The notes under the pieces: generated by a model | Seen by the model: only the letters and a program-made list of their open reading frames with translations | Database searches by the model: none | Told to the model about the DNA's origin: nothing | In this document: positions 1 to 8,474 of the stretch, piece by piece | Position numbering within the stretch: the stretch's first letter is position 1 | Layout of the letters: every line of letters starts with the position of its first letter | NCBI GenBank assembly: GCA_002709085.1 | Contig: PAPR01000068.1 | Location: 1-45,101 of the forward strand | Source: Pseudooceanicola sp. | GTDB taxonomy: Bacteria > Pseudomonadota > Alphaproteobacteria > Rhodobacterales > Rhodobacteraceae | Direction of reading: 5' to 3' | DNA length: 45,101 nt | Position numbers and translations under genes: made by a program

Positions 1-604
1 GACCGCCGCCGCCCGCCGTGCCGCTTTCGCGCCGCCCGTTCTGTTCCACGATGACGGAGACGTTGACCCGCACCATGGGGCGGGCGTCGCGCAGGATGCC
101 GCCTTCGGGGCGCAGGATCTCCACCTCCTGCAGAGAGGCGGCAATCGTCGCGCTGACCTGCACGACACGGGGGTCCATGTCGCGGGCATAGGCGTCGATC
201 TCGCGCAGCGTCTCGACCTTGACCGGGAAATCCGCCCCGGCAATCGGATCGGCGTCGGTGTAAAGTCGGCGGTTGGTGGCGCGTGGTGCCTCCGCCATCG
301 TGCCGCCGCCCGCGCCGACCGCCAGCCGCGCGGTTTCCGCTGCCCGCTTCAGCGCAGATTCGGAAACCTCCGTTCCATGCGCATATCCGGTCACTTCGCC
401 GCAAACAGCCCGCAGGCCGAACCCTTCGGAGGCGTCATAGCTGGCGGTCTTCACCCGTCCGTCGTCAAAATGCAGCATTTCAGAGCGTTTGCGTTCCAGA
501 AAAAGCTCGCCATCATCGCCTCCGGAGGTGGCCTCGCGCAGGATCGACAGCGACCGACCTTCGTCCAACAGGGTTTCAAAGGGGCGGAAAGGGGTATCTG
601 ACAT
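1..604 (-). CDS. tldD: TldD, N-terminal part (partial)
   Basis: N-terminal 201 codons of a TldD-family metalloprotease, running off the left edge. TldD pairs with PmbA/TldE as a cytosolic protease that trims unfolded peptides and matures some peptide natural products. The visible part starts MSDTPFRPFETLLDEGRSLS and includes the family's N-terminal features, such as LFLERKRSEMLHFDDGRVK and a GFGLRAVCGEVTGYAHG segment. The zinc-binding HExxxH helix would lie in the missing C-terminal half. The ATG at 604 is the natural start, and the gene is divergent from the cytochrome oxidase operon, sharing a 197-bp intergenic region with ctaC. Identification rests on family resemblance and on this neighbour order, which is common in Rhodobacterales. 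Confidence 0.88.
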   Translation of the reverse strand, partial: MSDTPFRPFETLLDEGRSLSILREATSGGDDGELFLERKRSEMLHFDDGRVKTASYDASEGFGLRAVCGEVTGYAHGTEVSESALKRAAETARLAVGAGGGTMAEAPRATNRRLYTDADPIAGADFPVKVETLREIDAYARDMDPRVVQVSATIAASLQEVEILRPEGGILRDARPMVRVNVSVIVEQNGRRESGTAGGGG

Positions 605-643
605 CGAAAAAGCCTCCTGTCGCAGCGGTCTGGGATGATTTTC

Positions 644-657
644 TTGAACCAAATCAA
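644..657. promoter_or_regulatory. FNR/FnrL-like box between tldD and ctaC
   Basis: TTGAACCAAATCAA matches the FNR/Crp-family consensus TTGAT-N4-ATCAA at 9 of 10 positions. It lies 40-53 bp from the tldD start and about 145 bp upstream of the ctaC start. Control of aa3 oxidase genes by oxygen-responsive regulators is known in related bacteria. The site itself is inferred by eye. Confidence 0.4.
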
Positions 658-766
658 AAAAGCGTCCGTTTGCCGCAAGCGTGATTATTGTGGTGTGCGC
701 AAGAATATGGTTTTAAACGTCCGCAAACAACGGGCGCTTGCACGGATTCCGTGCGATACCTCGTGG

Positions 767-792
767 ACCGATCAAAAGCCTTAAACCGATCA
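767..792 (+). repeat. Direct repeat ACCGATCA x2 in ctaC leader
   Basis: ACCGATCA occurs at 767-774 and again at 785-792, 18 bp start to start, just upstream of the ctaC ATG at 802. The spacing is a little under two helical turns, so a tandem regulator site is possible. The second copy also lies close to the ribosome-binding region. Function is unknown. Confidence 0.45.
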
Positions 793-801
793 GGGTGTCA
801 T

Positions 802-1707
802 ATGCGTAAAATCACGAGCCTTTCGGCCTTCCTGGCGTCCTTCGCCGCTCTCCCCGCCGCCGCGCAGGAGCTGGAGGCCATCGGCAAGCCGCATCCCGCC
901 GGCATCGACTTTCAGCCCGCAGTCACCGAGGTCGCGCGCGATCTGCACTGGCTGGACGACATGCTGCTGATCGTGATCACGCCGATCGTTCTGCTGGTCG
1001 TTGTCCTGCTGCTGTTCGCCGCGTTCCGCTATTCGCGCAAGTCCAACCCGACGCCGGGCACGTTTACCCACAATTCGCCACTGGAGATCGCCTGGACCAT
1101 CGTGCCGATCCTGATCCTGCTGTTCATCGGGGTGTTTTCGCTGCCGATCCTGTTCAAGCAACAGACGTTCCCGGACGGGGACATCAATATCAAGGTGACG
1201 GGATACCAGTGGTATTGGGGCTATGAATATACCGACACCGAATCCGAACTGGCCTATGACGCCTATATGATCGGCCAGCCCGCGACGATGACGGGCGAGG
1301 ACGACACGGCAGGTGCCAAGGCCTACATCAACTCCGACGCGATGAAGGCCAAGCTGGTCGCCGCAGGCTATAACGAGGATGAATTCCTGCTGGCCACGGA
1401 CACCGCCGTGGTGATCCCGGTCGGCAAGACCGTCGTGCTGACCCTGACAGGCGCGGATGTGATCCACTCCTGGGCGATGCCGGCCTTTGGGGTCAAGCAG
1501 GACGCCGTACCGGGCCGACTGTCCCAGATCTGGTTCGCGGCAGAGCGCGAAGGCATCTACTTTGGCCAGTGTTCCGAACTTTGCGGCAAAGATCACGCCT
1601 ACATGCCGATCACCATCAAGGTCGTCAGCGAGGCGGTCTACGACGCATGGCTCATCGCCACTGAAGAGGCCGGCGGATACGTCGACCCCGAGTCCCTGAA
1701 CAGCTAA
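802..1707 (+). CDS. ctaC: Cytochrome c oxidase subunit II
   Basis: Subunit II of the aa3-type terminal oxidase, 301 aa. It accepts electrons from cytochrome c at the periplasmic CuA centre. A signal peptide (to about AAAQ, residue 22) is followed by two membrane helices near residues 52-75 and 96-118, then the cupredoxin domain. The aromatic entry site WYW is at 137-139. CuA ligands are visible as H222, C257, C261, H265 and M268 (the GQCSELCGKDHAYMP segment), so the centre is intact. An upstream in-frame start at 688 would add 38 residues with no signal-peptide character. The ATG at 802, giving MRKITSLSAF, is preferred. It is the first gene of the oxidase assembly operon. Confidence 0.96.
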   Translation: MRKITSLSAFLASFAALPAAAQELEAIGKPHPAGIDFQPAVTEVARDLHWLDDMLLIVITPIVLLVVVLLLFAAFRYSRKSNPTPGTFTHNSPLEIAWTIVPILILLFIGVFSLPILFKQQTFPDGDINIKVTGYQWYWGYEYTDTESELAYDAYMIGQPATMTGEDDTAGAKAYINSDAMKAKLVAAGYNEDEFLLATDTAVVIPVGKTVVLTLTGADVIHSWAMPAFGVKQDAVPGRLSQIWFAAEREGIYFGQCSELCGKDHAYMPITIKVVSEAVYDAWLIATEEAGGYVDPESLNS

Positions 1708-1712
1708 TCACG

Positions 1713-1732
1713 GCGCCCGGTTCGCCGGGCGC
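1713..1732 (+). terminator. UUCG hairpin between ctaC and ctaB
   Basis: A perfect 8-bp stem, GCGCCCGG and CCGGGCGC, closes a TTCG tetraloop 6 bp after the ctaC stop. Only a short CCCTTTC follows rather than a T run. It is more likely a partial terminator or an mRNA-stabilising/processing hairpin that sets ctaC expression above the downstream assembly genes. Confidence 0.55.
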
Positions 1733-1780
1733 GCCCTTTCCCGGCCCGTTTCAGTGACGGACCGCAACCCCAGGACCCGC

Positions 1781-2719
1781 ATGACCGACGCGAGCATTCA
1801 GACGCAGCCCGAGACCGGCGAGGCGACGTTCGGCGATTATGTCGCGCTGCTGAAGCCGCGCGTGATGTCGCTGGTGGTCTTTACCGCCGCCGTCGGTCTG
1901 TTGGCGGCACCGGGGACCGTGCATCCGTTCATCGCGTTCTTTGCTGTGCTGTGCATTGCCATTGGGGGCGGGGCCTCCGGCGCGCTCAACATGTGGTATG
2001 ATGCCGATATCGACCGGGTGATGAAACGCACAGCGAACCGCCCGATCCCTTCGGGACGGGTCGGCGCGGACGAAGCTTTGGCTGTCGGGCTGACCCTTTC
2101 GGGGTTCGCCGTGGTGATGTTGGGGCTGGCCTCGAACTGGGTGGCCGCGGGGCTGTTGGCCTTCACGATCTTCTTCTACGCGGTGGTCTACACCATGTGG
2201 CTCAAGCGGTGGACGCCGCAGAACATCGTCATCGGCGGTGCCGCCGGAGCCTTCCCGCCGATGATCGGCTGGGCTGTCGCGACGGGCGGTGTGTCCATCG
2301 AATCCGTTTTGATGTTCGCGCTGACCTTCATGTGGACGCCGCCGCATTTCTGGGCGTTGGCGCTCTTCATGAACTCCGATTATGAAAAAGCAGGCGTGCC
2401 TATGCTGACGGTGACCCACGGGCGCCGCGTCACCCGCCGCCATATCCTCGCCTATACTGTCTTGCTCGCTGTGCTCGCAATCGGCGCTGCCTTTACCAGC
2501 ATCGGCGGGCCGATCTACCTGACCGTTGCAGTGATCCTCAACGCTATGTTCCTCTTTGGCGCCTGGAAGATCTGGCGCCGTGACGAAGAGATGGCGGCGG
2601 CCGACGGATACCGCCGGGAAAAGCGCTTTTTCGCGCTCTCTCTGCTGTACCTCTTCCTGCATTTTGGCGCGATCCTTGCAGAAGCAGCGCTGCGGCCCTG
2701 GGGCCTCGGGGGGTGGTGA
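1781..2719 (+). CDS. ctaB: Protoheme IX farnesyltransferase (heme O synthase)
   Basis: UbiA-family membrane prenyltransferase, 312 aa. It adds a farnesyl group to heme B to make heme O, the precursor of heme A for the oxidase encoded around it. The Asp-rich prenyl-diphosphate motif reads [19 protein letters not shown], and a second conserved region is [13 protein letters not shown]. Several hydrophobic helices span the protein. A GTG at 1754 could extend it by nine residues. The ATG at 1781 has AGGA five bases upstream and is preferred. Its stop lies two bases before the next small gene. Confidence 0.95.
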   Translation: MTDASIQTQPETGEATFGDYVALLKPRVMSLVVFTAAVGLLAAPGTVHPFIAFFAVLCIAIGGGASGALNMWYDADIDRVMKRTANRPIPSGRVGADEALAVGLTLSGFAVVMLGLASNWVAAGLLAFTIFFYAVVYTMWLKRWTPQNIVIGGAAGAFPPMIGWAVATGGVSIESVLMFALTFMWTPPHFWALALFMNSDYEKAGVPMLTVTHGRRVTRRHILAYTVLLAVLAIGAAFTSIGGPIYLTVAVILNAMFLFGAWKIWRRDEEMAAADGYRREKRFFALSLLYLFLHFGAILAEAALRPWGLGGW

Positions 2720-2721
2720 CA

Positions 2722-2886
2722 ATGGCATTTCGCAAACCACATGAACTGCACAATCGCCGGTGGAGCCGAAACCTCGGTCTCGGCGTCGTGCTCGCGATCT
2801 TCGTGGCGCTGATTTTCGGTCTGACGATCGTCAAGGTCACGCAAAACCCGATCCAGCTCGCCCCGCAAGCGGGAGAGGGTTACTGA
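2722..2886 (+). CDS. CoxF-like 54-aa membrane protein
   Basis: A 54-residue reading frame beginning [17 protein letters not shown], followed by one hydrophobic helix (about residues 18-37, [20 protein letters not shown]) and a short tail ending AGEGY. It starts two bases after the ctaB stop, and its TGA overlaps the ctaG ATG (ATGA), so it is translated as part of the operon. A small protein with an N-terminal charged stretch and one helix occurs at this position in many alphaproteobacterial cta clusters and is annotated as CoxF or hypothetical. Its role is not established. An oxidase assembly or accessory role is inferred from position only. Confidence 0.8.
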   Translation: MAFRKPHELHNRRWSRNLGLGVVLAIFVALIFGLTIVKVTQNPIQLAPQAGEGY

Positions 2887-3461
2887 TGCCGATGTCTGCT
2901 CCACAAAAGACGGTGGCGACGACGCTCGGGGTGGTCGCAGTGATGGCGACGCTCGGGTTCGCGGCGTCCCCGCTTTACAATTATTTCTGCCGTGTCACCG
3001 GGTTTGGGGGCGTGACGCAGGAGGCTGACGCCGCCTCCGACGTGGTGCTCGACCGGATGATCAAGGTGCGCTTTGACGCCACCACGGATCCCGGCATGCC
3101 CTGGGAATTCAAGCCGGTCCAGCGCGAGATGACGCTTCGGATCGGGGAGACGGGGCTGGCGTTTTACGAGGCGCATAACCCGACCGACCGGGTCGTCGCC
3201 GGGACCGCCAGCTACAATGTCTTTCCCTACGACGCGGGCGGATTCTTTACCAAGATCGATTGCTTTTGCTTCACCGAGCAGGTTCTTCAGCCCGGTGAAA
3301 CGGTCCAGATGCCGGTCACGTTCTACGTCGACCCGAGCATGGTCGAGGACCGCGACGCGAAACATGTGCAGACCATTACGCTGGGCTACACATTCTACGA
3401 AACCGACCTTCCCGAACAGCAGGCACAGCTTGCGACGGGCAAGGCCAACGATATAAACTAA
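2886..3461 (+). CDS. ctaG: Cytochrome c oxidase assembly protein CtaG/Cox11
   Basis: Cox11-family copper chaperone, 191 aa, which delivers copper to the CuB site of subunit I. It has an N-terminal membrane anchor (about residues 12-33) ahead of a periplasmic immunoglobulin-like domain. The copper-binding motif is present as KIDCFCFTEQ, as is the preceding NVFPYDAGGFF segment. It begins at the ATG overlapping the stop of the 54-aa gene. Length and motifs are normal for the family. Subunit I (ctaD) is not in this window, as is usual for this operon type. Confidence 0.95.
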   Translation: MPMSAPQKTVATTLGVVAVMATLGFAASPLYNYFCRVTGFGGVTQEADAASDVVLDRMIKVRFDATTDPGMPWEFKPVQREMTLRIGETGLAFYEAHNPTDRVVAGTASYNVFPYDAGGFFTKIDCFCFTEQVLQPGETVQMPVTFYVDPSMVEDRDAKHVQTITLGYTFYETDLPEQQAQLATGKANDIN

Positions 3462-3491
3462 GACTTCAGCCGAGGGAACGAGGGCACCAAG

Positions 3492-4292
3492 ATGGCGCAT
3501 GAGAAAAACCACGACTACCACATCCTGGCACCGTCGCTTTATCCCCTGATCGGGGCCGTCGCGGCATTCGTCATGTTCTTTGGCGCCGTGCAATGGATGC
3601 ACGGCAGCGGACCATGGGTCTTTTTGATCGGGCTGGCCGCTATATTTTACACCATGTTCGGCTGGTGGTCAGAGACGGTCAAGGAAAACAACGCGGGCGA
3701 TCATACGCCGGTCGTCCAGATCGGTCTGCGCTACGGTGTGATCCTGTTCATCATGTCCGAGGTGATGTTCTTCTCCGCATGGTTCTGGACCTTCTTCAAG
3801 CATGCCATCTACCCCATGGGACCGATGTCACCCATGCAGGACGCCGTCTGGCCGCCCGCGGGCATCGAAACTTTTGACGCCTGGCACCTGCCTCTGATCA
3901 ACACGCTGATCCTGCTATGTTCCGGCGCCGCGGCGACCTGGGCGCACCACGCGCTGGTGCACGAGGAAAACCGCCAGGACATGAAGTGGGGCTTGATCCT
4001 CTCCATTGCGCTCGGCGCGCTGTTCACCGTCTTTCAAATCTATGAGTACAGTCACGCGGCCTTTGGCTTCTCGGGCAATATCTATGGCGCGACCTTCTTC
4101 ATGGCGACCGGCTTTCACGGCGCTCACGTCCTGATTGGTACGATCTTTCTGTTCGTCTGCCTGATGCGGGTCTACGCTGGGCACTTCACTGCGAACAACC
4201 ACATCGGGTTTGAGGCGGCGGCCTGGTACTGGCACTTTGTCGACGTGGTGTGGCTGTTTCTCTTTGCGGCTGTCTACATCTGGGGCGGCTGA
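3492..4292 (+). CDS. ctaE: Cytochrome c oxidase subunit III
   Basis: Subunit III of the heme-copper oxidase, 266 aa, with the expected seven hydrophobic segments. Characteristic stretches include [48 protein letters not shown] and the C-terminal [21 protein letters not shown]. It has no redox centre and stabilises the core and its proton uptake. It follows ctaG by 30 bp with GAGGG upstream of the ATG. A 102-bp gap with a possible hairpin separates it from surf1. Confidence 0.97.
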   Translation: MAHEKNHDYHILAPSLYPLIGAVAAFVMFFGAVQWMHGSGPWVFLIGLAAIFYTMFGWWSETVKENNAGDHTPVVQIGLRYGVILFIMSEVMFFSAWFWTFFKHAIYPMGPMSPMQDAVWPPAGIETFDAWHLPLINTLILLCSGAAATWAHHALVHEENRQDMKWGLILSIALGALFTVFQIYEYSHAAFGFSGNIYGATFFMATGFHGAHVLIGTIFLFVCLMRVYAGHFTANNHIGFEAAAWYWHFVDVVWLFLFAAVYIWGG

Positions 4293-4326
4293 CCGGGCGG
4301 GGCTTGCCCCCCACCTGAGATCACGG

Positions 4327-4353
4327 AAGGCGCGGGGCAAGGCTTCGCGCCTT
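4327..4353 (+). terminator. Possible hairpin between ctaE and surf1
   Basis: AAGGCGC at 4327-4333 pairs with GCGCCTT at 4347-4353 around a 13-nt loop, followed by TGG rather than a T run. It could partly terminate transcription after the structural subunits or mark an mRNA processing site. It is a weak candidate. Confidence 0.3.
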
Positions 4354-4394
4354 TGGCATTGAAATGACCCGCTGAAATCGCGGAAAGGACCGGA

Positions 4395-5081
4395 ATGCGG
4401 AAGAACCTGATCGGACCCTTGATCTTTGGGATCGGCGGTGCAGCGGTGCTCGTCTCCCTCGGGGTCTGGCAAATCCAGCGTCTGAACTGGAAACAGGACG
4501 TGCTGGCCGGGATCGAGGCGAGGATCGCCGCCTCGCCCATCGCCCTGCCGCAGACCATCAACCCGGACACGGATCAATATCTGCCCGTCACCATCACGGG
4601 CCGCTTTGGTGAAACCGGCCTGCGCGTGTTGGCCAGTCGCAAGCAGATCGGCCCCGGCCACAGGATGATCCAGCGGTTCGAAACGGGCGACAGGTCGATC
4701 CTGGTCGATCGCGGCTTCCTGCGCGAGGATGACCCGGCCACGCCGCCCCCCGCCGGTGATGTCACGATCAATGGCAATCTGATGTGGCCGGATGAAACCG
4801 ATGGGTTTACCCCTGCGCCCGATATCGCCGGGGGGCTCTGGTTCGCCCGTGATGTCGCCGCGATGGCCGCCGCTCTCGGTGTGGAACCGACATTGGTGGT
4901 CGCGCGCGAGATGGATTTGGACGACGGTGCGGTGCAACCGATGCCGGTTTCGACTGTCGGCATCCCGAACGATCACCTGAACTATGCGTTCACCTGGTTC
5001 GCGCTGGCAGCGATCTGGCTGGCCATGACCAGCGTTCTGATTTATCGCACGCAAAGACAGCAAGGGGGCGGGACGACGTGA
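4395..5081 (+). CDS. SURF1-family oxidase assembly protein
   Basis: SURF1 homologue (228 aa), an inner-membrane factor that helps insert heme A into subunit I. It shows the two-helix architecture: an N-terminal helix (about residues 6-25) followed by the conserved GVWQIQRLNWK, and a C-terminal helix (about 200-220) preceded by NDHLNYAFTWF. The central periplasmic domain has LVDRGFL. The stop overlaps the thrC GTG start, so the last oxidase gene is coupled to amino-acid biosynthesis genes. Confidence 0.93.
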   Translation: MRKNLIGPLIFGIGGAAVLVSLGVWQIQRLNWKQDVLAGIEARIAASPIALPQTINPDTDQYLPVTITGRFGETGLRVLASRKQIGPGHRMIQRFETGDRSILVDRGFLREDDPATPPPAGDVTINGNLMWPDETDGFTPAPDIAGGLWFARDVAAMAAALGVEPTLVVAREMDLDDGAVQPMPVSTVGIPNDHLNYAFTWFALAAIWLAMTSVLIYRTQRQQGGGTT

Positions 5082-6466
5082 ATTACATCTCGACACGGGG
5101 GCAGGCGCCCGATCTGACCTTTGAGCAGGCGATGCTGACCGGATTGGCGCGGGATGGCGGGCTTTACGTTCCCTCCGAAGTGCCGGTCATGCCGCAGGCC
5201 GAAATCGCTGCGTTGGCCGGTCTGCCCTACGAAGAGGTCGCGTTCCGCGTCATGCGCCCCTTCCTCGGCGAAACCTTTACCGACGACGAATTCCGCGAGA
5301 TCATCGCCAACGCCTATGCCGGGTTTGGCCATGACGCTCGCGCGCCGCTGGTCCAACTTGATTCAGGGCATTTCCTGCTGGAGCTGTTCCACGGTCCGAC
5401 ATTGGCGTTCAAGGACTTCGCGATGCAACTGATCGGTCAGTTGTTCGAGGCCTCGCTGAAACGCTCCGGCGACCGGGTGACCATTGTTGGCGCGACCTCG
5501 GGCGATACCGGCTCTGCCGCGATCGAGGCGTTCAAGGGGCTGGACGCGGTCGACGTCTTTATCCTCTTTCCGCATGGCCGGGTGTCGGAGGTGCAGCGCC
5601 GCCAGATGACCACCCCGTCCGAAGCCAATGTGCACGCCCTCTCGATGACCGGCCATTTCGATGACTGTCAGGCACGGGTCAAGGATATGTTCAACGACTT
5701 CGCCTTTCGCGACGAAGTGCGGCTGGCGGGCGTGAATTCGATCAACTGGGCTCGGGTGTTGGCGCAGGTGGTCTATTACTTTACCTCCGCCGTCGCGCTG
5801 GGTGCGCCACATCGCAAGGTCAGCTTTACCGTGCCCACGGGTAATTTCGGCGACATTTTTGCCGGCTACATCGCGCGCAAGATGGGACTGCCAATCGATA
5901 CGCTTGTGGTGGCGACAAACCAGAACGACATCCTGCACCGCTGCCTCGCAACCGGAGACTACACACCCGATGGCGTGATCCCCTCGATCAGCCCGTCGAT
6001 GGACATCCAGGTCTCGTCGAACTTTGAGCGGGTGCTGTTTGACGCATATGGGCGCGATGGCATGGCGGTCGCGCAACTGATGGATGAGCTGAAGGCTGGC
6101 GGCTTCAAGGTCAGCCAAGGCGCGTTGCAACACCTTCAGGACCTCTTCGTGTCGGGGCGCGCTTCGGAGGAGGAAACCTCCGCCACGATCAAGGCGATAC
6201 GCGCGCGGACGGGCCAATTGCTCTGCCCGCATAGTGCGGTCGGCGTGAAAGTCGCGCAGGACCACCTGGATCAAGGCGTGCCGATGATTACATTGGCAAC
6301 CGCGCATCCGGCGAAGTTCCCCGATGCGGTCGAGGCCGCGACCGGGATACGCCCGCCGTTGCCGCCTCGTATGGCCGATCTCTTTGACAGGGACGAAAGA
6401 GTCACCAAAGTGGAAAACGACCTGGCAGAAATCGAACACTTCATTTGTGGAAACATCACCAATTGA
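5078..6466 (+). CDS. thrC: Threonine synthase
   Basis: PLP-dependent threonine synthase (462 aa), converting O-phosphohomoserine to threonine. It is the long form found in proteobacteria. It begins with the Thr_synth_N sequence MNYISTRG. The PLP lysine is K112 in HGPTLAFKDFAMQ, and the phosphate-binding loop is ATSGDTGSAA. The start is GTG at 5078, overlapping the surf1 stop by 4 bp (GTGA). Its own stop overlaps the likely TTG start of the M16 peptidase. Together with lysC at 19.9-21.2 kb it belongs to the aspartate pathway. Confidence 0.96.
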   Translation: MNYISTRGQAPDLTFEQAMLTGLARDGGLYVPSEVPVMPQAEIAALAGLPYEEVAFRVMRPFLGETFTDDEFREIIANAYAGFGHDARAPLVQLDSGHFLLELFHGPTLAFKDFAMQLIGQLFEASLKRSGDRVTIVGATSGDTGSAAIEAFKGLDAVDVFILFPHGRVSEVQRRQMTTPSEANVHALSMTGHFDDCQARVKDMFNDFAFRDEVRLAGVNSINWARVLAQVVYYFTSAVALGAPHRKVSFTVPTGNFGDIFAGYIARKMGLPIDTLVVATNQNDILHRCLATGDYTPDGVIPSISPSMDIQVSSNFERVLFDAYGRDGMAVAQLMDELKAGGFKVSQGALQHLQDLFVSGRASEEETSATIKAIRARTGQLLCPHSAVGVKVAQDHLDQGVPMITLATAHPAKFPDAVEAATGIRPPLPPRMADLFDRDERVTKVENDLAEIEHFICGNITN

Positions 6467-7725
6467 AACCTGAACTGCACACGCTCTCCAACGGATTTCG
6501 CATTGTCACCGAACGGATGCCGGGGCTTCAGTCCGCCTCCATCGGGATTTGGGTGGCTGCCGGTGGGCGCGACGAGATGCCGGAACAGAACGGTGTCGCG
6601 CATTTCCTCGAACACATGGCCTTCAAGGGCACGGCGTCCCGCTCTCCGGTTCAGATCGCCGAGGCGATCGAGGATGTGGGCGGCTATATGAACGCCTATA
6701 CCTCGCGCGAGGTGACGGCCTATTACGCGCGTGTGCTGGGCGCCGATGTCCCGCTCGCGCTGGAGGTGATCGCCGACATCCTGCGCAACTCCACCCTCGA
6801 TGAGCGTGAGCTGGAGGTGGAGCGCGGCGTGATCCTGTCCGAAATCGGGCAGGCGCTGGATACGCCGGACGACGTCATCTTTGACTGGTTGCAGGAACAG
6901 GCCTACCCCGAGCAATCGCTGGGCCGCACGATCCTCGGCCCCGCCGAACGGATTCAGGCGTTCCGCCGGGCCGACCTGTCGCGCTTTGTTCAGGAGAACT
7001 ACGGTCCCGGTCAGATGATCCTGTCGGCCGCCGGTGATGTCGATCACGCCGAAATCGTTGCGCAAGCCGAGGCGCTCTTTGGCGACATGCAGCCCGTCAG
7101 CCAGATTCAGGCGGGCAGCGCAAAATTCATCGGCGGCGAAAGCCGGGTGGTGAAGACGCTGGAACAGGCCCATATCGCCATCGGCTTTGAGAGCCCGAAT
7201 TACATGCATGACGAGTCCTACGTCGCGCAGGTCTATGCCTCCGCCCTCGGCGGGGGCATGGCCTCGCGTCTGTTTCAGGAGGTGCGTGAAAAGCGCGGCC
7301 TGTGCTACACGATCTTTGCGCAGGCGGGGGCCTATACGGATACCGGGATGACCACGATCTACGCCGGCACCGCCGGTAATCAGGTTGCCGACCTTGCCCG
7401 GATCACCATCGACGAGATGAAGCGCGCCGCCGAGGATTTCAGCGAAATCGAAACCACCCGTGCGAAATCCCAGATGAAAGCGGGCCTGCTGATGGGGCTG
7501 GAAGGGCCGTCGTCGCGGGCCGAACGCATGGCGCGAATGGTCCAGATCTGGGGCTATGTGCCGCCGCTGGACAACGTTGTCGAAAAGATCGAAGCGGTAA
7601 GCCGTGATGATCTGCGCCGCTACGCCGAACGCATGGCCATCAACACCCCGATGGCGCTGGCCCTCTATGGGCCGGTTGCGGATGCGCCGGATCGCGAGGC
7701 GCTGCAATTGGCCCGCGCTGCCTGA
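6463..7725 (+). CDS. M16 family zinc peptidase
   Basis: Pitrilysin/mitochondrial processing peptidase-like protease (420 aa from the TTG at 6463). The inverted zinc motif HFLEH lies at residues 47-51 (VAHFLEHMAFKGT), with the downstream glutamate in EVERGVILSEI. A C-terminal M16 domain carries GGGMASRLFQEVREKRGLCY. Substrate is unknown; homologues are called processing proteases or PepR. Two TTG codons are possible starts, 6445 and 6463. The latter gives the usual N-terminus KPELHTLSNGFRIV and a 4-bp TTGA overlap with thrC, so it is preferred. Confidence 0.9.
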   Translation: MKPELHTLSNGFRIVTERMPGLQSASIGIWVAAGGRDEMPEQNGVAHFLEHMAFKGTASRSPVQIAEAIEDVGGYMNAYTSREVTAYYARVLGADVPLALEVIADILRNSTLDERELEVERGVILSEIGQALDTPDDVIFDWLQEQAYPEQSLGRTILGPAERIQAFRRADLSRFVQENYGPGQMILSAAGDVDHAEIVAQAEALFGDMQPVSQIQAGSAKFIGGESRVVKTLEQAHIAIGFESPNYMHDESYVAQVYASALGGGMASRLFQEVREKRGLCYTIFAQAGAYTDTGMTTIYAGTAGNQVADLARITIDEMKRAAEDFSEIETTRAKSQMKAGLLMGLEGPSSRAERMARMVQIWGYVPPLDNVVEKIEAVSRDDLRRYAERMAINTPMALALYGPVADAPDREALQLARAA

Positions 7726-8309
7726 TGCTGCTGGCGCGGCGGAAGGTCAAGATCGAGACGGAGCGGATGACCCTCCGCCCCCCGGTCCATAACGATCACC
7801 GCGCCTGGGCCGATCTGCGCCGCACCAGCGAGAGCTATCTGACGAGGTGGGAACCGACCTGGGCCGCGGATCACCTGACGCGGCGATCCTTCACCAACCG
7901 GGTCTATTGGGCGCAACGCTCCATCGCGAGTGGCTCGGCGGTGCCTTTGTTCCTGACCCGGCGCGAGGATGAGCGTCTGTTGGGGGCGATCACGCTGGAC
8001 AATATTCGCCGGGGCCCGGCACAGGCCGGGACGATTGGATATTGGACTGGCGAGGCTTTTGCACGACAGGGTTTCATGCGCGAGGCGATCAACGCCCTGG
8101 TGCATCATGCCTTTCATCGCATGGACCTGAGCCGCATCGAAGCCGCTTGCCTGCCGGAAAACACCCCCTCGCGTGCCCTGCTTGAAACCTGCGGGTTCAA
8201 ATATGAAGGCGTCGCGCAGAGCTATTTGCAAATCGACGGGCGCTGGCGGACGCATGTGCTTTACGCGGCGCTGCGGTTGGATCGGCGGGGGCGGACGGAC
8301 GTCGGGTAA
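7725..8309 (+). CDS. RimJ/RimL-like GNAT acetyltransferase
   Basis: A 194-aa GNAT-family N-acetyltransferase of the RimJ/RimL type. It shows the N-terminal TERMTLRPP, a central GTIGYWTGEAFARQGFMREA (the acetyl-CoA region) and the C-terminal pattern NTPSRALLETCGFKYEG, which closes such domains. Substrates may be protein N-termini or small molecules; this cannot be told from sequence. The ATG overlaps the M16 stop (TGATG), so it ends the long co-transcribed run that began at ctaC. Confidence 0.85.
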   Translation: MLLARRKVKIETERMTLRPPVHNDHRAWADLRRTSESYLTRWEPTWAADHLTRRSFTNRVYWAQRSIASGSAVPLFLTRREDERLLGAITLDNIRRGPAQAGTIGYWTGEAFARQGFMREAINALVHHAFHRMDLSRIEAACLPENTPSRALLETCGFKYEGVAQSYLQIDGRWRTHVLYAALRLDRRGRTDVG

Positions 8310-8322
8310 AGCGGCTTTGAAC

Positions 8323-8332
8323 GGCCTAGGCC
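8323..8332. repeat. GGCCTAGGCC palindrome
   Basis: A perfect 10-bp palindrome 14 bp downstream of the acetyltransferase stop. Nearby, at 8363-8376, GCCGGGGAAATATT resembles half of the stem-loop element seen at 16369-16414. There is no clear terminator T run. It may be a decayed intergenic repeat. Confidence 0.3.
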
Positions 8333-8474
8333 TTGCGAGGTGCAGCGGTGACAGAGGTCTCCGCCGGGGAAATATTCATCACCACGGACTGGCGGAGCTG
8401 CAATTCGGCGAGGTTCGGCGGTTTGATCCACACAATCTTTGCAACTCGTGCTACCCTTGGACACGGAGGGTGCG

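Noticed and set aside
688..801. N-terminal extension of ctaC
   Set aside because: The extra 38 residues lack signal-peptide or membrane character and cover the likely leader with direct repeats; the ATG at 802 starts a proper signal peptide.
3915..5096. A 393-codon antisense frame over ctaE and surf1
   Set aside because: It spans two real genes and their gap, with no family features.
6271..7707. A 478-codon antisense frame over the M16 peptidase
   Set aside because: Same reason: no recognisable domain, and the plus-strand gene has clear catalytic motifs.
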